From NCBI RefSeq assembly GCF_000312425.1, contig NZ_HE997181.1:1795829-1859828 (forward strand): a DNA stretch of 64,000 bases, in the 5' to 3' direction. Shown piece by piece: positions 10,291 to 20,667 of this stretch (positions within the stretch are counted from its first letter, which is position 1; each line of letters begins with the position of its first letter). Origin of the DNA: Reyranella massiliensis 521. Its GTDB lineage: Bacteria; Pseudomonadota; Alphaproteobacteria; Reyranellales; Reyranellaceae. The notes under the pieces were generated by a model. The model worked only from the letters and a program-made list of their open reading frames with translations, made no database searches and had not been told where the DNA came from. The position numbers and the translations under genes are program-made.

Positions 10291-11709
10291 GTGGAGAACC
10301 TCTTTGCAACGCACGATGCGCTCGCCGTTGCAGGGCTGATCAAGACCCGGAAGCTCGGCGCGCAGGAATTGCTGGAGGCCACGCTCGCGCGATTGCGCAG
10401 CGTCAACAGCAAGCTGAACGCGATCACGGACTTCTACGAAGGCGACCTGCTCGAACGGTCGGTTGCCGCAGCTGGGGAGGGGCCGTTCCAGGGCATTCCC
10501 TTCGTGGTCAAGCAGCTCATGGCCGATTGTGCCGGGACGCCGACCACCCTGGGCTCGAAGTTCTTTGCCAAGGAGCCTGTTGCTGTTGCCGACAGCACGG
10601 CGGTCGCGCGGATGCGTCGGGCCGGCCTCGTGATCGTCGGACGCAGCAACACCAGCGAGTTGGGGCTGGCGCCCACAACCGAGCCCGCCTTTGGCGGCGC
10701 GACAGTAAGCCCCTGGCGTCCCGACCTGTCGCCCGGCGGATCGTCGGGCGGGTCGGCGGCCGTGGTCGCAGCGCGAGCACTGCCCATGGCTCACGCGACG
10801 GACGGCGGCGGCTCGATCCGCATTCCGGCGTCGTTGTGCGGCCTGTTCGGCCTGAAGCCGTCGCGCGGCCGGGTGAGCCTGGCGCCGCTCGGCGAGACCC
10901 TGGCCGGCGCGGGTGCGCAGCTTGGCGTGTCGATCTCCGTGCGCGACAGTGCGGCGTTGCTCGACGCGATTGCCGGCGACGCGCCGGGAGACCCCTACGT
11001 TTCGCCGCCGGCAAGCGGCAGTTTCCTCGCGGCCACCGGGCGGCCGCCGGGCCGATTGCGCGTTGCCTTCATGCAAGCGCTGAAGGGCAGACCGCCGCTG
11101 CATCCTGCGCTGGTTGCCGCCGTCGAGCAGACGGCGACGCTGCTGGGCGAGCTGGGACACCATGTCGAACAGGCCGAGCCCGATCTCGACGGCGCCGCCA
11201 TGGGCGCGGCGTTCGGCACGGTGATGGCCGCCAACACCTTCACCAACATCCAGCTTCGCGCCAACGGCCGTATACCGGGGCCGGACGATCTGGAGCCGGT
11301 CACGCGGCTTTCGGCCGAGCGCGGCGGCAAGATCAGTGCCGACACTTACATCCGCGCCGTGCAGACCTTCCATCGCATCGGCCGGCAGCTCGGCGTCTTC
11401 TTCGAGCGCTACGATATCCTGCTTTCGCCGACTCTGGCCTGCACCCACTTGCCGTTGGGGACGGTCCGCACGGACGATACGCTCGACCATTACGAGGAAG
11501 GGCTGGCGCCAATGGTGCCGTTTACATCCGTCTGTAACATGACGGGTGTACCGGCGATGTCGGTGCCACTCGCCTGGGCGGAAGACGGGCTTCCGATAGG
11601 TATGCATTTCGTGGGCCGCTTCGGCGCCGAAGAAATGCTATTCTCTCTGGCAGCCCAGCTCGAAGAAGCTCGGCCGTGGCGGGACAAGCGGCCGCCCTTG
11701 CAGGTGTGA
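10291..11709 (+). CDS. Amidase-signature-family hydrolase
   Basis: 472 residues from the GTG at 10291, which follows the previous stop by 4 bases; an upstream in-frame ATG at 10219 would overlap the aldolase gene by 68 bases and is less likely. The Ser-cisSer-Lys triad is complete: K74 in F-V-V-K-Q-L, cis-Ser S151 in P-G-G-S-S-G-G-S and nucleophile S175 in D-G-G-G-S-I-R; the 24-residue spacing of the two serines matches the family. It would hydrolyse a carboxylic amide in the cytoplasm. Substrate unknown. Confidence 0.9.
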   Translation: MENLFATHDALAVAGLIKTRKLGAQELLEATLARLRSVNSKLNAITDFYEGDLLERSVAAAGEGPFQGIPFVVKQLMADCAGTPTTLGSKFFAKEPVAVADSTAVARMRRAGLVIVGRSNTSELGLAPTTEPAFGGATVSPWRPDLSPGGSSGGSAAVVAARALPMAHATDGGGSIRIPASLCGLFGLKPSRGRVSLAPLGETLAGAGAQLGVSISVRDSAALLDAIAGDAPGDPYVSPPASGSFLAATGRPPGRLRVAFMQALKGRPPLHPALVAAVEQTATLLGELGHHVEQAEPDLDGAAMGAAFGTVMAANTFTNIQLRANGRIPGPDDLEPVTRLSAERGGKISADTYIRAVQTFHRIGRQLGVFFERYDILLSPTLACTHLPLGTVRTDDTLDHYEEGLAPMVPFTSVCNMTGVPAMSVPLAWAEDGLPIGMHFVGRFGAEEMLFSLAAQLEEARPWRDKRPPLQV

Positions 11710-11725
11710 TTGAAGGAAAGACGAG

Positions 11726-12154
11726 ATGCGCACGGTCATCGTGGGTTTCATCGCGGGCTTCCTGAGTGTGCTGACCTTCCATCAGCTTGGTTTCCACATC
11801 GCCAACGAACTCGGAGTCGCCCGCTCCGTCATCTACAACATGCGGCCGGTGCCGCCGTTCGGCGCGCCGGTGATCCTCTCGGGCGCGTTCTGGGGCGGCC
11901 TGTGGGGCATCGTCGGCGCCTATCTCGTGCCACGCCTGCCGGCCTGGCTGGACGGACCTTATGGCTGGATGGCGTTCGCCGGAATCCTGGTGACCCTGGT
12001 CAACTGGTTCGTCGTGCTGCCGATCAAGGGGGCCCCGGTCGGCAACGGGTTCAATCTGCCCGGCGTCGTCGTCGCGCCGATCGTCTATGCCTTCTGGGGT
12101 CTGGGCATCTGGATATTCATCGGGTTGCTGCGACGGGCCCTCGGCTGGCGCTAG
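11726..12154 (+). CDS. Small conserved-looking membrane protein of unknown function
   Basis: 142 residues with about four hydrophobic segments (near 1-20, 48-68, 80-100 and 115-135). The first segment M-R-T-V-I-V-G-F-I-A-G-F-L could be a membrane anchor rather than a cleaved signal. I do not recognise the family. It sits 16 bases after the amidase and 16 bases before the amidohydrolase, so it is part of the same operon; a role in substrate or product movement is possible but not shown. Confidence 0.75.
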   Translation: MRTVIVGFIAGFLSVLTFHQLGFHIANELGVARSVIYNMRPVPPFGAPVILSGAFWGGLWGIVGAYLVPRLPAWLDGPYGWMAFAGILVTLVNWFVVLPIKGAPVGNGFNLPGVVVAPIVYAFWGLGIWIFIGLLRRALGWR

Positions 12155-12170
12155 AACAGGAGTCGTCTCG

Positions 12171-13007
12171 ATGCTGATCGCCGATGCCCAGGTACATATC
12201 TGGGCAGCCAATACGCCTGAGCGTCCGTGGCCCGCGCGCGCCGAACCTCACCGCGCGCCGCTCGGCAAGGAAGAGCTGCTGGCGGAGATGGACAAGGCCG
12301 GCGTCGACCGTGTGATCCTCGTGCCGCCATCGTGGGAAGGCGACCGCAACGACCTCGCGATCGAAGCCGCCGCAGCTCACCCGGATCGCTTCGCCGTCAT
12401 GGGCCGCTTCGATCCCGAAGCGCCCGGCGCGCGCGGCCAGGTCGCGAATTGGAAGACGCAGCCGGGCATGCTCGGCATGCGCTTCACCTTCCATACCGAG
12501 ATCCTGCGCAAGCCCTTGCTCGACGGCAGCTTCGACTGGGTATGGGGCGAGATGGAGAAGGCGGGCATTCCCGCCATGGTGCTGTTCCATCACGAGTACA
12601 TGCATCTCGCCGACGGCATCGCCGAACGCTACCCCGGGCTGCGCCTCGTGCTCGATCATCTCGGGCTGAAGAGCGGCAAGGGTGTCACGGAAGCGTCGAA
12701 CTTCGCGACGCTCGACAAGGTGCTGGCATTGGCCAAGCGACCGAACGTGGCGGCCAAGGTTTCGGCATTGCCGTGCTACGCCGACGACAAAACTTATCCT
12801 TTCAGATCGCTCCACGCACATATCGAGCGCGTATTCGATGCTTTCGGACCAAAGCGTACTTTTTGGGGAACCGATTGGTCGCGGCTGCCTTGTAACTACA
12901 GCCAGGGCATCACCATGTTTACGGAAGAGTTGCCGTGGCTCGCGAGTCAGGACCTCGAATGGGTCATGGGCCGTGGCGTATGTGAGTGGATTGGATGGAG
13001 GATCTGA
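12171..13007 (+). CDS. Amidohydrolase-family (lactonase-like, COG3618 type) metal hydrolase
   Basis: 278 residues from ATG 12171, preceded by A-A-C-A-G-G-A-G. The N-terminus D-A-Q-V-H-I-W (residues 5-11) corresponds to the metal motif, although the first His of the usual H-x-H is Gln here. Later H-H-E-Y-M-H, L-V-L-D-H-L-G and F-W-G-T-D-W-S-R supply the remaining metal and catalytic positions of amidohydrolase-2 barrels. Relatives open lactones or decarboxylate aromatic or sugar acids, which fits a sugar-acid pathway. The stop overlaps the next possible start (TGATG). Confidence 0.87.
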   Translation: MLIADAQVHIWAANTPERPWPARAEPHRAPLGKEELLAEMDKAGVDRVILVPPSWEGDRNDLAIEAAAAHPDRFAVMGRFDPEAPGARGQVANWKTQPGMLGMRFTFHTEILRKPLLDGSFDWVWGEMEKAGIPAMVLFHHEYMHLADGIAERYPGLRLVLDHLGLKSGKGVTEASNFATLDKVLALAKRPNVAAKVSALPCYADDKTYPFRSLHAHIERVFDAFGPKRTFWGTDWSRLPCNYSQGITMFTEELPWLASQDLEWVMGRGVCEWIGWRI

Positions 13008-13207
13008 TGCTTGGTAGCAAGCGTAGCGTCCCGCTCTGGCGACAGCGCCGGACCCAGCTTCTGCCCCTGGAACAGTCTTTGGCCGCCGGCCGGACCGGCA
13101 GCCGTGTCGTCAAGCCCGCCCTGGCCGCGAAGGACATCAAAGTCGCACGGGCGAGGAGCCGGATGAAAGCCGAAGCCAAGCGGATGGGCCGCTTCTCCGA
13201 AGCGTAG
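13007..13207 (+). CDS. Small basic hypothetical protein
   Basis: A possible 66-residue protein starting at ATG 13007, overlapping the amidohydrolase stop as TGATG and with G-G-A-G about 7 bases upstream. It is very rich in Arg and Lys (K-R-S, R-Q-R-R, A-R-S-R-M-K-A-E-A-K-R) and ends just 6 bases before the convergent gene. It has no family I recognise and could be a non-coding extension. The translational coupling and position at the end of the operon are the only support. Confidence 0.4.
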   Translation: MLGSKRSVPLWRQRRTQLLPLEQSLAAGRTGSRVVKPALAAKDIKVARARSRMKAEAKRMGRFSEA

Positions 13208-13213
13208 TCGAGC

Positions 13214-14185
13214 CTAGAGGGCGCGCGTCACGGTTTCCGAGCCGCCGCCCCAGATCGGCAGATAACTCATCTTGTAGCCGGCGCCGCCCGTCACGATGAC
13301 GTGGATGGCGTCCGGTGCGCGCGCAACGCCCTGGCCTTCGTCGAAGAGATGGCGCTGCACGCGGGCAAGGTCCCAGCCGTCGTGGCGCACGATCTTCTCG
13401 GCCATTTCCAACGGCAGGAGAACGACCTGCTCGCCGCGTTCGTTCTTGCGGGCCACACCCGACGTTACGATGGCGGCGCGCATGGCCGTTGCAATCGGCG
13501 AGAGGATGGCTTCAGGAGTCGCACCCTCGCCATCGCCCGGCAGGATCTCGGCCGTTCCGGAAACCCCCATCACAGTGAGCGCGCTGGCGTCGCTGCCGAG
13601 GCCGCGGCGGGCCGGCAGCGTCGGGAAGGGGCCGTCGTTTCGTTCGGCAAAGCAGAAGGTGTATTTGCCCGGCTGTCCCATGGTCGCCATGTCGCCGACG
13701 TCCGATCGTGCGCCGCCGATGTTGCGGATCACGAGCTGCAACGCGCGCCCGATGCCGGCATTGGCGCGATTGCCCGGGCCGAGGCAGTTGGTGCCGGCAT
13801 TCACACCGAGCTTGCGGGCGATCGGGCCGTGCAGGCAGAGCGCCACGCAGGCCGTGCCGGTGGTGGTGGCGATGCCCAGGAGATTGAAGCCCGGCTCCAG
13901 CGTCGCTTCGGCGGCCGCGAGAACCACCGGCAGTTCGGCCGGGCGGCAGCCGGCTAGCACACATTGATAGGCGACGGCCTCGGGGCTCAGTTCCCCGAAC
14001 AATGGCGGCATTAGCCCGAGCGTGTCGCTGCGCGCCTTGGCGCCCGCCACCATCGCCTCGAGACGCCGCCGGGTCGGCGGCACGAGGGGAAGGCCGTCCG
14101 ACAGTTCGGCCTCCGTCAGGATCTGCTGTGCGTCTTCCCAGCTCGTCTGCTCGTCGACGACCGGCCAGCCGCACCACGCCGTCAT
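13214..14185 (-). CDS. Protein of unknown function, paralog of its upstream neighbour
   Basis: 323 residues, no signal peptide, clearly related to the gene at 14182-15219. Shared blocks are S-D-G-[LM]-P-L-x-x-P-T near residue 30, A-G-C-[RK]-P (C80), a Cys at 113, a G-[ST]-N-C block (C134), K-Y-T-F-C-F (C178) and a C-terminal T/A-G-G-[AP]-G-[YK] before a [LI]-P-[IS]-[WF]-G-G block. Four Cys are thus conserved between the two. The start overlaps the preceding stop (ATGA), so translation is coupled. It is the last gene of the operon holding the selenoprotein candidate. A redox or metal-binding role is an inference; I know no function. Confidence 0.85.
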   Translation of the reverse strand: MTAWCGWPVVDEQTSWEDAQQILTEAELSDGLPLVPPTRRRLEAMVAGAKARSDTLGLMPPLFGELSPEAVAYQCVLAGCRPAELPVVLAAAEATLEPGFNLLGIATTTGTACVALCLHGPIARKLGVNAGTNCLGPGNRANAGIGRALQLVIRNIGGARSDVGDMATMGQPGKYTFCFAERNDGPFPTLPARRGLGSDASALTVMGVSGTAEILPGDGEGATPEAILSPIATAMRAAIVTSGVARKNERGEQVVLLPLEMAEKIVRHDGWDLARVQRHLFDEGQGVARAPDAIHVIVTGGAGYKMSYLPIWGGGSETVTRAL

Positions 14186-15219
14186 CGGGCGATGCGCGTG
14201 CAGGCGACCGTGGTGCCGCCGAACGACGGTATGAAGGCCGAGTGCTTGCCCGGCCCGCCGGCCACCGTGATGTGGATGTCTTCGGGCGCCCGCGCGATGG
14301 TGAACCAGTCGCCGTCGGGCTTGTGTCCCGTGCTGATGTAGGTGTCTTGGTTCTCGGCCGAAATCCGCGAAGCATGGACCCGCGAGCGGGCGAACAGCTC
14401 CTGCCGGATGGTCTCGATCGTGAAGCCGTCGCGCTTCAGGGTCGCGGCATGTTCGGGGCCGATGATCACGAACATCGGGCCCTTGCCGTAGATCGTATTG
14501 GCGCCCGGTGTGGCCATGCCGCCGGCGAAGGTCGTCAGCAGGCCATCGCCGCTCGTGCTGCCATGGTCGTTGAGGTTATGCGGGCCTTCGCCCGACATCA
14601 CCGTGACCACGCTGTCGGTCGGCGCGAAGCCACGCTGGACGTGATAGGGTGTCCAGGGATTCTCTTCTTCGTTCTCGCCGAAGCAGAAGGTGTACTTCGC
14701 GGGATTGCCCTGAGTGGAGCGGTCCATCTCGCCGGGCTTGGCGCCGGCGACGTTCAGCAGCATGAGGCCAAGCGCCCGGCCGATCGTGGCATTGGCCTGC
14801 CAGCCCTGACCGAAGCAGTTCGAGCCGCAGTTGATCCTGAGTTCGTGACGGATCGGTCCGCTGACCATCACCATCGGCGCGCAGGAATGCGTCGTGGCGA
14901 GCGTTCCATGCAGATTGTAGTCCGGATCGAGGACGCCGCGCAGCGCCGCGGTCACGACCGGGAAATATTCCGGCTTGCAGCCCGCCATGACGGCATTGGC
15001 CGCGAGTGCCTGGATGGTCGGCACGATCTGGCGCGGCGGCACGGCCGGGTAGGGGCGATTGTCGCCCCGCACCGTGTCGACGAACTTCGCGACCTTGGCC
15101 TCGGTGGGGACGTAGAGCGGCATGCCGTCGCTCCAGCCCTGTTCGGCGGCGAAGTCGTTGAACGCCTCGACATCCATGTCGTCGAGGTCGATCACTTCCT
15201 GCTCGGCGATATCCTTCAT
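14182..15219 (-). CDS. Protein of unknown function, Cys-containing partner of the selenoprotein candidate
   Basis: 345 residues, cytoplasmic by appearance. Cys81, Cys113, Cys135 and Cys179 are conserved in the paralog encoded next; an additional Cys131 forms N-C-G-S-N-C, a CxxxC. It begins at ATG 15219, whose last two bases form the stop of the selenoprotein candidate (ATGA), and ends in another ATGA overlap with the paralog, so three genes are translationally linked. The duplicated architecture suggests a heteromeric complex. No enzyme family is recognised; a thiol/selenol-linked reductase or lyase is only a guess from the neighbours. Confidence 0.87.
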   Translation of the reverse strand: MKDIAEQEVIDLDDMDVEAFNDFAAEQGWSDGMPLYVPTEAKVAKFVDTVRGDNRPYPAVPPRQIVPTIQALAANAVMAGCKPEYFPVVTAALRGVLDPDYNLHGTLATTHSCAPMVMVSGPIRHELRINCGSNCFGQGWQANATIGRALGLMLLNVAGAKPGEMDRSTQGNPAKYTFCFGENEEENPWTPYHVQRGFAPTDSVVTVMSGEGPHNLNDHGSTSGDGLLTTFAGGMATPGANTIYGKGPMFVIIGPEHAATLKRDGFTIETIRQELFARSRVHASRISAENQDTYISTGHKPDGDWFTIARAPEDIHITVAGGPGKHSAFIPSFGGTTVACTRIAR

Positions 15220-15734
15220 TTTGCCGTCGCCTCGCTCAATCCCTTGGTCGCCGCTTCGATGCGCTCACGCAGCTCTTCCGCGTTGAGGCCGCCGATCGGA
15301 TGCTTCACCACGATCAGCCGTGGTTCGACCTTGCGGGCCTTCGCCTGGGCGAGGACCAGCGGCTTGAAAGTCTCTGTGGCGATCACGTAGGCCGTGATGC
15401 CGAGTTTCTCGAGTTCGATGCTGTCGTGGAAACTCCACGATGAACAGCTTCCTCAATCCGCTATGGCGAGGAGGGCTCCGCGATACTTCGCGGCGACCTC
15501 CTGCAGCAGATCCTTCGGCGCCGGCTGGCTGGCGCTGTTCTTGGCGAGGAACTCGACATTGTCGACGCTGCGGAACGCACCGAGCTTGTCGCGAATGCCG
15601 GACAGCAGCTCGCGGGCGTTCGGCTTGGAATTGGAGACCAGCGCGATGGCGTCGGTCGCCCAGTTGACGGGCTTCAGCGCCACCTTTGCGCTGCCGGCCG
15701 CCGCCAGTCCAAAGGTCGGGTTGATGATACGCAT
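15216..15734 (-). CDS. Candidate selenoprotein of the U-G-S-C type, read through in-frame TGA
   Basis: 172 residues from ATG 15734 (G-A-G-G-A-G site 7 bases upstream) if the in-frame TGA at 15453-15455 is read as selenocysteine (U94). Upstream part M-R-I-I-N-P-T-F-G-L and N-V-E-F-L-A-K-N-S-A-S-Q-P flow into I-A-D-U-G-S-C-S-S-W-S-F-H-D-S-I, then 78 further codons without a stop to TGA 15216-15218, which overlaps the next start. U-G-S-C is a CxxC-like redox motif with Sec in the first position. I recall a family named for this motif. A hairpin follows the TGA. Ordinary gene callers would end it at 15453 or call it broken. Read-through requires sel genes elsewhere, not visible here. Confidence 0.82.
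15420..15448 (-). promoter_or_regulatory. SECIS-like hairpin following the in-frame TGA
   Basis: On the minus strand the RNA 5-33 nt after the TGA folds as a lower stem GCTGT/ACAGC, a 4-nt unpaired TCAT on the 5' side only, and an upper stem CGTGGA/TCCACG closed by a GTT loop. The G-U of the loop is 20-21 nt after the TGA, the same spacing as the essential G-U in the E. coli fdhF SECIS. The bulged U important for SelB binding in fdhF has no exact match; an unpaired U is one position away. Folded by eye. Confidence 0.65.
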
Positions 15735-15751
15735 GCCCGTTCTCCTCACCT

Positions 15752-16621
15752 CTATGGCTTGAGCGCCGCCACGATCGCCTTGGCCACTTTCTGGCCGTCG
15801 GCGATGGCGTCGGCGATGTAATGCCGTGCACCGGCGCGGACGTCGCCTACCGCGAAGATCAGCGGCATCGATGTCCGGCCCTGTTCGTCGACAACGATAT
15901 GCCGGGTGGCGTCGCGTGCAAGCGAATCCGGCACGAATTCCGCAGCGGGAGACTGGCCGACATAGACGAACACCGCGTTGGCCGAAACGTCGTTTCGCGC
16001 GCCGTCGTTCTCGATGGTCACCGACTCCAGCCCGTTGTCGCCGGCGAGACCGACGATGCGGCCCGGCCGGGTCTTGATGCCGTCGGCGACGCTGCCGTCC
16101 GGCGTGCCGAGCAGAGTGACGTCGCTGGCGATGCCGACCAGGGCTGCCGCCTCGTAAGGTGCCCAGCCGGTGGCGCCGGCCACGATGACGGGCTGGCCGG
16201 CATAGAGCGGGCCGTCGCAGATCGCGCAGTGCGACAGGCCGCGGCCTTCGTAGTTCTCTTCGTTCGGGACGCCGAGCTTGCCCTTGTTCAGGCCGGTCGC
16301 CACGACGATGGCGCGGGCCTCGTGCCGCTCGCCGTCCGCCGTTTCGATGGTGAAGGGGCCGTTGCCGGCAATGGAGGTCACTTCGCCGAAGCCGATCTCG
16401 ACACCCGCCACGACGGCATCGTCGGTGAGACGTGCGGCCATGTCGGTGCCGTTGAACATCTCCTCGAAGTCGTGGAGCTCGCCCAGGTTCACCAGCTCGC
16501 CGCCCGGCGCGAGCTTGTCGAGGCAGAAGGCCTTGAGGCCGGCGCGTGCGGCTTCGGTGGCGGCAGTGAGGCCCGCGGGGCCGGCGCCGATGACGATCAC
16601 GTCGTGGGAGGGAGTTGCCAT
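15752..16621 (-). CDS. Thioredoxin-reductase-like FAD protein with CxxC
   Basis: 289 residues of the low-molecular-weight thioredoxin reductase fold. FAD site G-A-G-P-A-G-L-T-A-A (12-21), redox pair C132-A-I-C135 in S-H-C-A-I-C-D-G-P, and C-terminal F-A-V-G-D-V-R. The second nucleotide-binding site is unusual: A-G-A-T-G-W-A-P-Y-E-A-A (149-160) stands where G-G-G-D-S-A is normal, and the H-R-R NADPH-specificity motif is absent (L-L-G-T-P-D-G instead). It may therefore not be a standard NADPH-thioredoxin reductase. It precedes the selenoprotein candidate by 17 bases and is a plausible dedicated reductant for it. Confidence 0.88.
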   Translation of the reverse strand: MATPSHDVIVIGAGPAGLTAATEAARAGLKAFCLDKLAPGGELVNLGELHDFEEMFNGTDMAARLTDDAVVAGVEIGFGEVTSIAGNGPFTIETADGERHEARAIVVATGLNKGKLGVPNEENYEGRGLSHCAICDGPLYAGQPVIVAGATGWAPYEAAALVGIASDVTLLGTPDGSVADGIKTRPGRIVGLAGDNGLESVTIENDGARNDVSANAVFVYVGQSPAAEFVPDSLARDATRHIVVDEQGRTSMPLIFAVGDVRAGARHYIADAIADGQKVAKAIVAALKP

Positions 16622-16657
16622 GTATCCTTTACCTAAATCGCCGTCACCCTAATGGGC

Positions 16658-17434
16658 TCATCGTCCCTTGAACACGGGTTTGCGCTTCTCGATGAAGGCA
16701 CGCATCGCTTCTTTGGAATCCTCGGTGCCCTGCAGGTTCACTGTCATGTTCTGCTCGAAGCGATAGCCGTCGCGGAGCGTCATTTCCTCGATGGTGTTCA
16801 GCGCGTGCTTGGCCGTGACGCTGGCGATCGGGCTCTTGGCCGCGATCTGGCGGGCGAGGTCCATCGCGGTGTCCATCAGCCTGTCGTCGGGAACGCAGGC
16901 CTCGACCACGCCCAGCCGGTAGAGTTCGGCGCCGGACACGCGGTAGCCCGTCAGCATCATGCGCCGCGCCCGCGAATGGCCGAACAGGCGCATGGCGTGG
17001 CGGCCACCGCCCATCAGGCCGACGTCGATCTCGGGCAGGCCGACCGAGGCGCTTTCGCCGGCCACGAGGATGTCGCAGGAGGCCGCGACCGCAAGGCCCG
17101 CACCGAGCGCGGGGCCGTTGATGGCGGCTATCACCGGCTTCTTGCATTCCATGATGGCGTGGAAGCATTCGCGGGCGTAGCGCATGCCGCGCCAGGCATC
17201 GCCCGGTCCGCGCTCGGCACCGGCGCGGGCCTTGATGTCGACGCCGGCGCAGAAGCACTTGCCCTTGCCGGTCAGGACGGCGACCCGCACCTCATCGAGG
17301 TCGGAGATCCGGTCGAAAGCGCGGATCATTTCATCCTGTAATTCGGCGTTCTGGGCGTTCACGGGAGGGTTATCCATCGTCACGACGGCGATATGGTCCG
17401 CGATTTGCACCCGAATCATCTTGAGATCGTCCAT
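16658..17434 (-). CDS. Enoyl-CoA hydratase/isomerase-family protein
   Basis: 258 residues of the crotonase family. F-C-A-G-V-D-I-K (about 61-68) and G-P-A-L-G-A-G-L-A (about 105-113) form the oxyanion hole and CoA pocket, and L-P-E-I-D-V-G-L-M-G-G-G holds the Glu expected at the active site. It would hydrate, isomerise or cleave an acyl-CoA in the cytoplasm. It is the first gene of the minus-strand operon leading to the flavoprotein (36 bases downstream) and the selenoprotein candidate, though it may have only an incidental link. It diverges from livH. Confidence 0.87.
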   Translation of the reverse strand: MDDLKMIRVQIADHIAVVTMDNPPVNAQNAELQDEMIRAFDRISDLDEVRVAVLTGKGKCFCAGVDIKARAGAERGPGDAWRGMRYARECFHAIMECKKPVIAAINGPALGAGLAVAASCDILVAGESASVGLPEIDVGLMGGGRHAMRLFGHSRARRMMLTGYRVSGAELYRLGVVEACVPDDRLMDTAMDLARQIAAKSPIASVTAKHALNTIEEMTLRDGYRFEQNMTVNLQGTEDSKEAMRAFIEKRKPVFKGR

Positions 17435-17522
17435 CCATTTCCTCCCAAGGTTCGTTCAATACACCGCTTGCCAGTGCCCGCGAAAGCATCGTACGTCGCA
17501 AGGCAGGGAGTCAGAAAAAGAC

Positions 17523-18437
<915 letters not shown>

Positions 18438-18441
18438 CCGC

Positions 18442-19853
<1,412 letters not shown>

Positions 19854-19857
<4 letters not shown>

Positions 19858-20667
19858 GCGTGGCCACAGCCACACCGCTCATCGAGGTCGAACACCTCAC
19901 CATGCGCTTCGGCGGCCTGGTGGCGATCGACGATGTCTCGTTCACCGCCCGTCCACGCGAGATCACCGCGATCATCGGCCCGAACGGCGCGGGCAAGACG
20001 ACGGTGTTCAACTGCATCACGGGCTTCTACAAGCCGACCGTCGGGCGGCTGACCTTGCGCGGGGGCAGGGGCGAATTCCTGCTGGAGCGCATGCTGGGCC
20101 ACGAGATCGGCCAGCGCGCGAAGGTAGCGCGGACCTTCCAGAACATCCGGCTCTTTCCCGGCATGACCGTGCTGGAGAACCTGCTGGTCGCACAGCACAA
20201 CAAGCTGATGCGTGCGTCTGGCTGGAGTCTTCTCGGCCTGCTGGGATTTGCGAGTTACCGCACCGCCGAGAAGGCCGCGGTCGATCTGGCGCGGCAATGG
20301 CTGGAGCGCATCAGGCTCCTGGCCGACGCCGACCGGCCGGCCGGTGAGCTTCCCTACGGCGCGCAGCGGCGGCTGGAGATCGCCCGCGCCATGTGCACGG
20401 AGCCCGAGCTGCTCTGCCTCGACGAGCCGGCGGCCGGCCTCAATCCGCGCGAGTCGGCGGAACTCAACGAACTGCTCGTCTCGATCCGCGACCGCGACGG
20501 CATCGGCGTGCTGCTGATCGAGCACGACATGAGCGTGGTCATGAACATCTCCGACCACATCGTCGTGCTCGACTATGGCCGCAAGATCGCCGAGGGCGAC
20601 CCGGCGGCGGTCAGGAACGATCCCGCGGTCATCCGCGCCTATCTCGGCACCGACGACGAGGCGATCG

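Noticed and set aside
15453..15749. Treating the TGA at 15453-15455 as the real stop of a 94-codon gene or as a pseudogene
   Set aside because: The frame past the TGA is open for 78 codons, encodes G-S-C and ends in a precise ATGA overlap; a hairpin follows. Selenocysteine read-through explains this better, though resequencing has not been done.
15265..15831. A 188-codon open frame overlapping the selenoprotein candidate in another frame
   Set aside because: Arg/Gln-rich shadow with no family features; the true frame carries the ribosome site, conserved motif and operon coupling.
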